This document shows positions 23,728 to 36,565 of a stretch of 64,000 nt of DNA, one piece after another. Numbering within the stretch: position 1 is the stretch's first letter; each line of letters opens with the position of its first letter. The notes beneath the pieces are model-generated. The model had not been told where the DNA came from, ran no database searches, and saw only the letters and a program-made list of their open reading frames with translations. Source of the DNA: Cyanoderma ruficeps (Eukaryota; Chordata; Aves; Passeriformes; Timaliidae); contig VZDJ01007747.1 of NCBI GenBank assembly GCA_008694505.1, positions 42,450,523 to 42,514,522 of the forward strand. The letters run 5' to 3'. The translations under genes were made by a program, and so were the position numbers.

Positions 23728-26700
23728 CCTTTTACTTAGGCTGGCCTTAGTAATGTGTGCCAAGAAATTGAGACAGAGTGCCCTGGGTGACATCTCCAAA
23801 TAATTTAACATTTCCAGTACTACATGATGGAATTAAAAGCAAAACAAACAATGAAACAAAGATCGTCTTGAGCTTTGTAATTAGTCCCTTTCCCCATCTC
23901 ATTTATATATTGAAACATATCTACATAGAGAAGTTACAAAGTAATGTAAAGGACATGAAATTGGAATTGCACCAGGTTTTAAAATGTAATTATGATATGC
24001 TTCATAATTTTGAAATTCAGTTGTGAAAGTACATTTGTTGTTCCACCAGTTTTGTCACTTGTACTTTGTCTTGTATATTATCACACATGATAGAAAAAAT
24101 ATCATATAAAAGTTTGACTTTGAAAAAGTAAAAATGGGATAAAGTATATTTCTCTCTTCCCTCCAATCCAAAAAGTCAAAGGAAAATCAACTTTTTTTTT
24201 AATAATTTCCATTTTGATCGAATTGTGACTTCAAAAAGCAAATGATTCATTCTGTCAACGACTTTCACACTGGCTCTACTGTTAAATCAATCATTTGAAA
24301 TTAGAAACTGCATTATGAAGGAGCCTTTCAGTATGATCACACACTAATTCTGTTTGGGTTTCTGAGTTTGTTTTCTATCTTGGAGTATCCCTGTCCCTTC
24401 GACAGTGCAAAGTGGAAAGCGGCTGTTTCAGATGCCTTCTCCTTAAACTTAAACTCCTTAAACTTAATTGTTTAAGTGCATTTTCTGCCTGTTTGCCCTT
24501 GGAAGCAGAATTACTAATAACTGACTAGATTTTTCATGTTTTTTTCAAACATCTCACATCTGTGTTTCTCATGAAAGGCATGAAGAAACCTTTGTGACTT
24601 CCCCAAGAAATAAAGAATGGACTGTTTTTTTATCATAAATCTAAAATACTAATATAATAAATAAATATAATATAATATTGATTGTAAAATATAATTGATA
24701 ATTTGGGGAGTCTAATTTAAGGAACATAGTTTTGAAGTCATTAGCACTTTTGAAACTTAAAACATAGTATTTATTTTATCTCAAACCATGATTTAGAGTG
24801 AAAAATTCTTCTGAAAATCAGATAGCTACCAAATCAGACACCAGAAAAGAAGATTCAGAGCACAGAGAAATTTTATTTAAGTATTCTGACAGCTTCACAG
24901 TTGGTTTCAGGAGAGGGTTCAGCACCAAAAGAAATTTCCTGCCCAAACCTTCTCTTGCGGCTCCTCATGGGAAGTGATGAGTCCTCAGGACAGGCAGAGC
25001 AAGAGCACAACTTGGTGCCTCGCCTTGGTTCCCCGTTTTTGTGAGTGGATGTGTGGCTTTAATAAGAATGTTGTCAGACTGTCGTGTCAGTGAAGTGTCA
25101 TCCTACACCCTCTGAGGAATGGACACACTGACAGGCTGTCACCTGTCACTGGTACCTTCCTAAACAGTATCATTTTGAGACAAGAATAAAACTCACAACT
25201 GCTGCTCTGTCCATTAGAAATGAAGGTAACTGCAGAAGTGGAGAGGCATTTAGGGTATGAGCAAAAGTCTCTGTTTCTGGACAACGTGAAAAGATGACAA
25301 ATGGGCTTCCAGTAAAACCAGTAGGATATCGATTTTAGGACTTCTTGACTCAGCAGGTAGTGAACTTGTAATTTTTTTTTTGCTACAGAAAGTAGTGAGA
25401 ACAGTCTTTTTAGGTTCAGGAAAGCTTTGTGAACAACAGAGGCTGAATGAAATGGACTTGGCTGTAGTTTCTAACATCACCAATCAGCTGGAGAAGGACA
25501 TGTGAGAAGAGACCAGACACTCTTAAAGAGCCCGTCATATTGCATAGTCCTGGAGCTGATGGGCTGCTGCTCTTATCAGAAACACATTTCTCATGTTCTC
25601 AGAGATAAACTGTTGTACTTCTGGCTTGTTTGAACCACTGTATATGTCTGGACTTTTCATGTGGACAAAGGAGGCAAAGCCCCACGATTGAGTCCAACCA
25701 TCTTTCATTACAAATGAAATTTGCAGCCACTTCTTGGCAATGTTATAGCACCTCACCTCTTCAGAGGGTTTGAGGGCAGACAGGAAATTACCACCACTCA
25801 AAGGACAACAATACCTTGTTGCAGCAAGGAAAATTGGCCGCAGGTGAATTTGAACAGAAAAGATCCCATTTATGGTGCATCCATGCAGGTGAATAATCCC
25901 TCCCTCACATTCTGGGACATGTGTTGCTGTGTATTTTGTGCATCTCAGCAATAAAAAATTCCCTCTGTTGCACAGCATTGAGGAATTCTCAGTTTTTTCC
26001 CCGAGATTAGGTAATGAGAACCAGCTCTCTTGCAGTGCCCCTTTTCAGTGTGTTGAGATTTGTTCATTCATTCTTGAAATAGATAGAATAATTCCTTCAG
26101 GAAGACATTTAAGGACTCCAAAGGAGCTGTTTCTTATTCTAGCCTTAGTCATCTGTCCTTGCTAGTCATTATAAATATAGTTAAAATGCTGTAGAGTCTT
26201 TATAATTTTATGGCAAATCTTTTCCTTAATGACTCAAAAATTTTCTCTCGCAAGCAAAACACTCCAAATTTATCTGAATTAACCTCATTCTGCTTTGATT
26301 GGATTAATCCACTTCTCTCATTCATTTATACACTGTTGCAATTCAGCCCTGTTTGCTGCAGTTGCTACTCACTTCATCAGTCCAAGAAGTCAGCCAAAGT
26401 ACTTTTTTCTATTCTTTTTACTAAATGACGTATAAATAAAGATGTGTAGTTATATATGCAGATGATCTCAGTTCTCACACTGAATATTTATATTGAGGAG
26501 TCAAATGTTTCTGTGAAATTTCTTTTTCCAGTGGAATTTACAGCACATGGAAGATAGCTATAAAAATTTTGCAAAAGAAAATTGAATTCTTTCTCCCTCT
26601 AAGTAAATATTTCTATGGACAATGTTTTTTTTTTTTATTCCTCCTACAGAAGCAGTACTTTACAAAAGCATTTGTTGTTCCATTATTTTATATAGCAGTT

Positions 26701-29700
26701 GAGACACAATTCATGGCAATTCCTTGCCTTGCTTTTTGATATAACTCTCTATTACCAGCTTCCACAAAATGAATATACAGTGGGTCCTCTGGCCAGCTCC
26801 TGTGGTTAGTAATCATCAAATCCAAGAATATTGCAGTGATGAACACTATAACAAAATCTTCAGGGTCTAATTTCCTTAACTCCTAATCTATTTTTTTTTT
26901 CCTTTTTAAAGGTTTCCTGGGCATACTTGTTGTGTCAGCTACCTGCAATCTAAATTCAATGACTGCTCTATTAAAACAAAACCTGGAACTAAGATTTTGT
27001 TCAAAAACCTTGAAAACTTGTTTTGATATGAGGGGACAAGGACAAGACTGAGAAGGAAGGTGTTCTAAATTTTTCTCAGCAGATTAATTGTTCACTGTTT
27101 TCCAAACACCCATTAAATACCATGCAAAGAGACCTGAGAGACTGAAATCTGATTTCCCACATGGGCTGCTCTGTGATGCTGGGACAAGTGTTGGTATGAA
27201 AAAGCAGAAATCTTTTCCCAAGAAGGTCATGAGTCTGTTTTTCCCTGAGCTGATAGAAATGCCCAGCATTCTCTTCGTGATACTTCCTCCAGGTTTTTTT
27301 TTTCACAAATTGTCTCATTTCTTGGTTCATTGCTCACTGATTCTGCTCTTTCCATGGTTAATAAAGAATAGTCCCTTATTGGAGAGCATTCATTGCTGCA
27401 ATGGCTCTTGGCTGTTTAAAGCCATTTCTGCGTCTTTTCTCCCTTTGATGCTGATCTTCATGTTTCTGAATACATTTCTAGTAAAGGAACAACACCTCTG
27501 TCAACAAGCCAAGAATGCCCCTCACATTATCATACTGGTCTGGTAGCTCTGGAAATATCACCATTTTTAGAATTAGAACTTATGCTATGAAAAATTACTA
27601 CTTGCCTTTTTTTCCCCCTTTTTTGCTTCCCAGCATCTGTTAGCAGGCATTTGATTACAGCAAACAGGTTACTCTAAGAAAAGACAATGGAACTTTGTCT
27701 CTCTCTCCACTGAAAATTCGATGAATTGCAATGAAAATGACTGAATTGCTTTCAGTGATGTCGGGGTTCTCACCCATGCAAATGAAATTAGCTTCAGCCT
27801 GGTCCATGCAAGGGTTTATCAGCATTTTGTGGCAGTGGTTTCTTTGGAGATTGTATGAGGGAACTGCCTGCTGAGTGCAAGTGAGGAGTGCCTGGGCTGC
27901 TCCTACCCCTGGGTTCACTCTGGAGCTGCATTTATAGACGTTTACCAAAACTTCTCCCATGCACAATAACAAGATGAGGAAGAAATGACAAAAAAAGTTC
28001 TCTATTGATAAAAATGAGCTACAGAATTTCTTTCCTAGGGATCAAGAAGATACAAGATAAAATTCACATCCTCTATCCAATTCCAAGTGCGGTCTGGGGT
28101 GTATTTAAAGAATTCTCTGATTTCACTCTTCCAACAACCCTAATTGGCCCTGAGAAGTGAAGGACCAGCCATCAGCTTTGTCACAGTTCTGTCCACACTG
28201 TGCCAACTCCTCTCCCTTCCTCCTGTACCTCATGCCGCCCACTCCTGGAGTGAGGAGGGGCTCTGCCAGGGTCCTGTGTGGCAGCTCTTGTTCAGAAGTA
28301 TGGGCACCCTGCATGGAAACTCCTCTCTGATAGATCTTCATACTCCTGCATTCCAGTGGGATCCTCACAAAGGGAGCCCGGCAAGTACAATAGGAGGGAG
28401 CCTCCTCCTTCACACACCTCTCATTTCAGCTTCAGAGGAACAGAAGTGAGGAATTATAAAGACATAACACAAATCTCTCTTTACTTTAGCCTTGATAAAT
28501 TCACATGACAACCTGAATGTTTTTTGATCTTCTGCTTTGTATGGAGACAGCTGGGCTTTGAAATTGCACTGTAACTTCCACCTTGATTTTCTGTATGAAT
28601 AAGTAACAGTCATCAAATCCACCACTGAAAGCAAATTATCCTGAGTAGCACTTCTTAGGCCTTGAGGAATTGAATGCCTGGACAATTTTCAGGTATGTCC
28701 TCATGAAAGCATCACTGGGTGTCTGTAGCTACAGAACACTTGAATAATCTTACTAGGAACATCAGTTATGTGTTGCAAATTGTGAAAAAAATTGGGTTAA
28801 AGCAAAGCAGCCAAAAAAGTTAAAGGACTTAGCTACACATCTCTCACTGAATATCAGCTCTTGATGCTTTTGCAATTCTCATTCCCCTCTCTGGTTGGGT
28901 ACAGACAATGTGTCGTGTGCAGGCATTGTCTTTGCAAAAAATTATAACTCCTGCAGAGAACTGGCCACTCTGTGCCCTCTTTTAATTCAGTGTTAGGCCA
29001 CAGCTCAGGAAAGTTGATGCTTGACTTAAGTCTGATGCAAAAGAGGCGTGGAAAAATTTAAAAATTACCACAATTTGAGTAAGCAAAGGGCAGCTACAGA
29101 AAGAGCTGCTACAAAACACACCTTTTTCTAATTGCTTAAAATTATTTTTAAAAACTTATGGCATCCAAAGACCTGAGTTCCTGCTGTGTAATTTACATCT
29201 CGATAGAAATTGTAGTGCAACATTAGAAAGGTATTTAACACCACGATTGACAGTCATTGTCATGCTGCAAGTTGCAGGCTCTAATACAGGAGTAAAGAAA
29301 CCGACAAAGCAGATGGTGCAAGATTAAGGAACTAATCCACAAAGACGAGCTCATATTTCCCTTCCTCTTTTCCATTTCATTCTGACTTTTCACTTTGATC
29401 TTTCTGAATTCAAGGTCTCATTTTATTTGGTAGTAAAATCTTCAGTGCTCACTTGTTAAAACTCTGGTGTATGTACTGCTAAGCACATCTGTCAGGACAT
29501 TATAATACAGGACAGAAGTAGACTTAGGGCTGCAGTAAATCACCCTACGTCTATCAAACCTCTTAAAACTGCCAAAGAAATTTTGAATTTCTGACAATCT
29601 AACCCTTCCATTTTAATATTTAATTTTCCTTCATTTAAAATAAAGAGACAGGATGTATCCATATTTAAAAAAAAAATTCTGTATGTGCAAACTATAGAAA

Positions 29701-29934
29701 ATAATTGATGTAAATTACTGTGGGTTAAAGTTGTCTGCACCGGATCTACCTGACACAGAAGTGAAGGAGTTTTGAATGACTGGATATCATCAACCTGCAC
29801 CAGGCCAGAACTCAGAAAGCAAGAGGTTCCCAAATCCCCTGCAATGCAGCAGTGTTTGCTGCTCCTGCCCCGTTTAGGGGTTTACAACTTTCTTCTCCCT
29901 CACTTCTTTCTCTTTGTCACCCAACTCCTCCCAA
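23728..29934. other. non-coding stretch, no gene seen
   Basis: The longest frames are 25535-25978 minus (147 codons) and 27088-27546 plus (152 codons). Neither shows a domain, signal or repeat I recognise, and chance frames of this length are expected in this amount of sequence. A 15-bp tandem duplication lies at 24439-24468, and very AT-rich DNA at about 24640-24700. The part at about 29100-29340 is repeat-free and of higher complexity. Confidence 0.5.
24439..24468. repeat. 15-bp tandem duplication
   Basis: The unit ctccttaaacttaaa is repeated once with a single mismatch at the last base. Confidence 0.85.
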
Positions 29935-29955
29935 ACACACACACACACACACACA
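29935..29955. repeat. (AC)n dinucleotide repeat
   Basis: About ten perfect AC units. A short microsatellite next to pyrimidine-rich sequence. Confidence 0.93.
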
Positions 29956-31795
29956 GCTTCCCTCCCCTCCCCTCATTTTATTTTCAAACAATTAATAGGA
30001 AATTTTGCCCATGGGAAAACTCAGTAAGAAAGTGGCCAAAATCCTGTTTCCAAACTGGTTTAAGATCTAATCTGAGGTTCTGAGTGACTGAGCAGCAGTT
30101 TTATCTCTCTGCACTGATTTGCACAGCTATGTCAGTCAATTAACTCAAGCAGGTAAACCTTTCTCCCTCCTTCTGCCCCCACAATCAACTCTTCAAGGCA
30201 GGATTTGGATTTTGCTGCATTCCAGTTATCTTCATTTGACATCCAGGCTACCCTGGTGTAATGCCTTTGTGGGAGGTCAAACAGCAGCAAAGAGGAAAAT
30301 CAAAGAGAGGAGGGAAGAAAAGAAAAAGAAGCACTGAGGAATAGATTGTATTAATGGGCGTGTTATAATCATTCTTGGCATGTGAGACTTTACACTGAGG
30401 AAATGCTCGATATAATGCAGCTTTTCATGCAGTAAGAAGCAAATGAAGGATGAAGCCAGAGAGAGGGGTTGCTAATAAACACCTTTCAAATGCTGCTGCC
30501 CGTGAGGTTGCTGCATTGGCAAAAGTACTTAAATGGATATAAAGTTTACCAGAGAGTTTTTAAAGAAAATATAGTAAATAATGGAATTAAGTGTAGACGA
30601 CTTAATGAAGGGATAAACATAAAGGGTCAGCTAAAAGGAAGGGAATAACTGCCTTTGTGAGCTGAATTTTTAGGAGAACCTCTAGCAAAGTAAACACACA
30701 GAGAAGATTTAGAGTGTCTGGGCAACATGAGTTCTTCTCTGGCATTTGTGAAATTTGAGTTCTTCTCCTGGATTTGCCACTGAATGTCTTTTCTTTTTTC
30801 CCATCTCGGCTGTAAATTGGAATTGCTCCTTTATGCTTTCATATAGCAACTGCCCATTTTGGCCAGCATGATTCTAGTACCAATATTCTACTCACAACAT
30901 GGGCTTGGTCCACTCAAAAAGAGCAGCAAAACAAATCATTATTTGAGGTGATTTCTATATTAATTTGCTACTTATAGTATATTTGCTTATTTTAAATAAT
31001 TTTTAAAAAACATTTCCCTCAGAGTTTGGGATTTATATATTTTTTTTTTACTGCTATGCTGTTAGACTGCCTCTGTGCTTGGAATTTAATAGTATACACA
31101 TCTCGTTAAAGGAGAACAATATGTGAACAAAGTGAAGAACATTTTGAAATTATAAACCTATCTTTTTCTTCATTTCTTTGGCACTTTAAAACTTTGCAAT
31201 AAAAAAACCTCCACAGAGAAGGCTGTCAGTTTTTCCCTATTTTAATTTTAATTTTGGGTTATTTGGAGCTCAGACACTTTCCCCACAATTCCTTTAGATC
31301 TCTCTCCTCACAGTGATCACAGTCAGTGCCAAAGTCATTGTACTGTGAGTCTGTAGAGCAACAAAATAATAATCCCACCATTTGCCCTAATTAAATATCT
31401 GCCTTTGGTGGATTTTTTTCCACTCCACTCACAGATGTGAAGGCCATCTGCACTGAGTTCTTCATGTTGGCTTTGACACAGCTGTCACAATTTAAATGTG
31501 ACAAAAGAAAAAGTATTCAGTACAAACTGTACAAACCTTTCAGGACTCTAAGTAAATCTCGGAAAAGACTGCCTTTAAATCCTTACTAATGTGGCTTCAG
31601 CTCTTCTGTGCTTGCAGGCTCCAGGAAAGCTGGGTATCTCCTGCTTGCATAAAATCCTCACCCCAATTTCTGTGTAGCTGCTAAGTCTAGAAGATTCAGG
31701 AAAAAATTCACTGTCACATAATAGAGGAGTAGGATCTTGGTTTGGGTGCTTTCTTCTCTGCACATGTGTTAGGGGTGAGCCTTGGATGTCCAGGC

Positions 31796-31823
31796 TGTGG
31801 AAATAAATATGTGGAAATAAATA
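31796..31823. repeat. exact 14-bp tandem duplication
   Basis: The unit tgtggaaataaata occurs twice in a row without mismatch, and the first two bases of a third copy follow. Confidence 0.85.
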
Positions 31824-32552
31824 TGACTTGTGACTGATGGACCATGGAAAATTGCCAGAGGAAGAGGCACCAGGTGAGAGTTTATCCTGCCTCTGAGCTT
31901 GATTAAGATTACACTGATATCCAATAGATTAATTCAGGATGGGGTTTTTTTTCCTCAGAAAAGGAGCTTTTTTCTTTGAACGTTTTACTCCTGAACAAAA
32001 TGGGAAGGAGATGGGATCCAACAACCCCAGCTTTTACTATTAAAATCAATCCCTCCTTCAAGCTGAATGCAGGGGACAGCAACAATCCCATCCTTGATCT
32101 TCAGGTAAGAAAACATTTCTAGTACAGCCAACAAATAACTAGCAATCATTCTGTGGCAACAATGCTTAATGAATTGCCAAAAAAACTTCATTAAAAGTAG
32201 TTTCAATGAACTACAGTAAAACAACAGTGAAATCTACAATGCTAACCACACTGAATGTCTCCACATGGCCATTGAGCCTGATGCACTCTCAGAAGGCTCT
32301 GTGCCTTTTGAAGTCAGCCTCCAGGTGAGGTGTGCCTTTGTGCTATTGAAACATCCCATTTTAAGTGTAGTTCAAACACAGAAATGCTTCTTTTTCTGAT
32401 TAGTAAGTCTTAAAAAGAAATGGGGCAGTTGGAGATGGTTTAAAGCATTGCAGAAGGCCGAGGAAAAACTTCCTTCTCCTGTCTTTGGTTACAAAGCACT
32501 AAAATTCATTTGACATTGTACCTCAGAGCCAAACCCTGCTATGTACATGAAA

Positions 32553-32574
32553 GGAGAAGGAGGAGGAGGAGGAG
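32553..32574. repeat. (GGA)n purine microsatellite
   Basis: A short run of GGA/AGG triplets with one GAA interruption. Confidence 0.85.
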
Positions 32575-35500
32575 ATAAAGATGAAGAAATGTAAGACTTC
32601 AAAACACTTTGTCTCTTAGGCTCTCACTAAGGAGCTGTGAATAACATTTGTTTTAAAAGAAATCTAAATTTTTTTCTTCCTACATTTATGGAATTCAGTC
32701 CTTCTAGTTGCTTTCTTTACACCCCATGCTGAGCTGTAGTTCACTCAAATAGTTTTTTGAGGGATTTCAGGATACCCCACATGCAGCTGCATTCCGAAAC
32801 TCTCTGACTTCACCTTTGGAAAAGGATCCCAGGTTTTAGGAAGCCTTTGGCTGCCTTGGTTATGCTTCCGCACTACCTTTCAAATGGGGAGAGGATAATT
32901 TGCTGTGAGCCAGTGAGATTATTGCTCCACTGAAGACAAAAAGAATTCCATCAGTTTATGCCTTCAGAAGATTTGGATCTATATCTCTGTAGCAGTAACT
33001 TTACAAACAATTTAGCTGTGGCTTTTTGTTTCCAATTTCATGCCTTGTGTGTCATAATTCTTCTGAAATTGTCTGAAAATTTCTGAGAGTGTAAGGCACA
33101 GCAGAGGGCTGGAGCACTCAGCATAAATTGTGCTCTCTCCTTCGCCACGAGGCCAAACACTTAACGCAGAAGAGCTGTAAAGGGCTGGAGTGTGGTATTA
33201 GAGCCCTGGGGCACTTCCAACACATCTCCTGCATTTTGTGCACTAAGGGAAAGGGAGGCACAAACGCATTCCCTTCCACCCTTCCATACTGCATCTTTCA
33301 AGTGTTGATGCTCCAGAAATTTCCTGCACTTCTAGAACCTGATTGAAACATTCTGATTCAATCTAAACAGAAAGCAAAGCCGATAATGAAAGATTCTTGT
33401 ATTAAGGTATAAGTATGGAGATGGAGATCAGCCATCAGCACATTCTTGACTTGAAGTTTTCCACTCCACTCTTCACCAGTCATAAAAGAGAAATCCTTCA
33501 GATGAAAGACAAGAGGAGTCAGTGGGCTTATGGTTGAACAGACGTGGGAACAACAGTATTTTTGTTTATTTAGAGAAATCTTTTCAAATATCCACTGGAA
33601 TTCAAGTCCCCATTGGGTGTGTGTCATTTCATAAACAGGATAGATGCAGACACTGTCAGAAATCCTTAATTCTCTTGAGTTCTGCCTTGTGAATGTAAAT
33701 GACTTTGGAGGTGGTAGTATGACCAATCAAATATCCTTTATTTGTCTCCAGACACTTCCTTATTAAAATATTCCTTAAGCAGCAGTCCTCTCTTTCCATA
33801 CCTGCACATTCGATCAACTCAGCCTATGCAGCATTTTTGTTTATCTTTAGTGCTTTAGATTTAACTGATTCCAACACATTTTCTTAAATATTCATATAGC
33901 CCTGCCATTTAGCTCAACCCTCACTAAAAAGCTCACTTGGCCTCCCAGTCTTAGGCTAACCAAGAGTTTCACCAGGGCTACTTTTCACTCCATTTTCCGA
34001 GAGATTAACAACATCTCGTGATACTGGGCCTTGTGTTAGAAAAGCTTCAATGGCAGGAGGGTGAGCAGATGGGACACCAGGCTTATGCCGAGCCATGCAA
34101 ATCATTACAGATGGGTCATCTTTACTTCAACCCCATCTTGTATGTAGTTCAGCTCAAGTGGCACATCTTCCTTTTTACTTCTTTTTTTTTTAAAGTTATT
34201 ATTTTGTAGCCATGGCAAGCAGAAATGTCAAGGTTTCTAACCTTGGTTTGAAGCCTGAAAGCAGTCTGTGATGTTAGAGACTGTTTCTTAACAATCAGCT
34301 TCCCTTCATAAAGTTCAAGTCTCCTGCCTGCTCCATCAGCCCATCACTTAATTCCTTCTACAGATCTCAATGGCCTCACCGTGGATATTCAGTATCACAG
34401 TACTTTGGCAAACACCTGCCACTTATGAGTGCAAAATCCCTCTTTTATGAGGTTTCTGGGCCTGATTTAGACTGCTCTGAAGAGGAAGATTGCCCAAAGA
34501 CAGGCCCAGGGCAGAGTTAATGTGTTTTCCGAGGTGGAGCTGGCTCTCTCTGCCTGCTTGCAAACACAGTCAGGAAAAATGCACACCTGATTTCTTGTCA
34601 TTGTGGCCATCTGGAAATCCAAAGAGAGGAGTAAAAGAAGCCCCTCCTTGTCTTACAGTGTCACCTAGGCCATGTTAAGATGGTGCTGAAAGCCTGGCCT
34701 TTTACCTGCCCAGCAGCAATCCTGGATGTGTTGGTGAGCTGACAGCTTCCCAGGGGCCTCCAGCCCACGCTCCTTTGTTCTGCGTTTTCCTTTCTCTCTG
34801 TCATTTTTATAAACCATCACTGATACATTTCTGTGTGAAGCCAGCATGTTATGAGCCCCACAAAGGTTTATCAAGCTCTGAGGGTTGACCAGCAACCTCC
34901 CATAAATGGCTTTAAATAATTAGCAAGGCGGCTGATCGGAGGCATTTTGAAAAAACAAAAAGGTTTTGATTAAGGATAAAATAGCAAACTATACAGAACA
35001 ACAGAATAAAAGCTGTGCACAGTGCAGGGAAGTCCTATGCACCTGCTAAGACACCCCAAAAAGCACTGGGAAACTTTGTGCTCTCTCTTACGTAGTCAAC
35101 GATTTAGGAGAGTTTTTTGGAAAGCTTCCCAATAGAAAATAGCCACATTCCTTCAGGGACAGCTCAAGATCCAACAGATTCTTTTGTGCTGGCACTGAGC
35201 CAATTAGGTTGGGTGAAGCACGGAAGTTTCTGGTTCTTTTTCCTTAAAAGTTCCAGGGGTGTAACTTAAACTCTTTTCCCAATATGGAAACATTTGCTTG
35301 GTGGTAGGGGTGCCCTGTAACACATCACTTCTTGTTGGTTGCTCTCTGTCAGTTGTTGAAAAGGGGCCAGATGGAACCCTCCAGCTCATTTGTGATTTGT
35401 GGTCCAGCGTGCAGACCTGACCTCCTGTGCTTGTGCTCTGGAGCTGCTGGAGATTTTAAGTCACTCCCTCACAGTGGTGAAGGAAGGAGGGCCAGGGAGC

Positions 35501-36512
35501 TGCCTTCAAAACCACCCCAAGGTGTCTCCTAATGCTCAATTGCCTGTGTGCTCCCCAGCATGATTTTGGCCTGGGTCTGCAAGTGTTCTCCCAAATATGA
35601 ATTGCAGGACAGCATGGCTGGAGATATTTATTAGTATTCAGTACATGAGAGGCAATATTGTTTCCTAAGGAGAGAAGACAGTTTAGCCATTCTGAGACAC
35701 TGGTGGGTTTCAAGGACAGAGCCTTGAATTCCGTCTGTTATTTAACAGGGCAGGCACAGCTTCAGACAGGCACTGCAGAGGTCAGGGAACGTGCTGCTGT
35801 CATGTTTGCAGCTCCTGGCTTCTGCATTTCTTCCATAACCTGCCTTGAGCAGCTCTGTGATTACAGGCTGGGTAGATAAGATGAGGTGAAGAGTATGACA
35901 GGGTCACCACATCTCAAGAGGGGCCACTGGAGTAAATTTTGCCTTGTGCAACACCTCACTCTCCTTTCTGGCAGGGAGAGTCTCAGTTTCACAATCTCTG
36001 TCTCCTCATTTCTAACCTGCCCTTGCCTTGGATGTCTGCTCAGAAATGTGTCATCATCCTCATGCCAATGACATTCCCATTTCCTTTGGCAGCCTGAACT
36101 CACATGTTTGTTCATAAAAGCAACTTATTTCAATAATTAACTGGTTAGCTCAATAGCTGTTTTCAAGGTCAACACTTTTACATGCATAGGGATGGTCCAA
36201 AGAGGTAGAAAGCTTGGTTTTTTTCAGACCAAGATACAAATGACATTTGAAGAACATCACTGCAATTATATGAAATTTTATCTGGTAAATGACTTTTTTT
36301 CCTGCAAACACAGTTGTGAGGGGGTGCAGATTAGTGGGGTACCGGCATGGGAGTGGGGTCTTCAGTTTTAGTCTCTGCTTCTGATTTATATTGAGACACT
36401 GAACTGAACCTTCACCACTTTACCCACCTCATCTACATACACCTTCATGTTAATTTTTCTGTGTGAGGTGCTGACTTGAAAGAAGCACAAATTTAATGCC
36501 TAAAAAACAATC

Positions 36513-36565
36513 AGAGAATGGAGTCTTCAGAGAATGGAGCTCAAATGAGAGAATGGAGTCTTCAG
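36513..36565. repeat. local tandem duplication, 18-bp unit
   Basis: The 18-base unit agagaatggagtcttcag is present at 36513-36530 and again at 36548-36565. A partial copy of its first 11 bases (agagaatggag) lies between them, at 36529-36539. This gives two and a half copies in a small nested duplication. Confidence 0.85.

Noticed and set aside
25535..25978. 147-codon minus-strand open frame with mixed, protein-like composition
   Set aside because: No domain, signal peptide or splice context is recognised, and frames of about 150 codons are expected by chance in 64 kb read in six frames. A BLASTP hit or transcript would change this.
27088..27546. 152-codon plus-strand open frame with hydrophobic stretches
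   Set aside because: The hydrophobicity follows from T-rich DNA; no motif and no supporting context.
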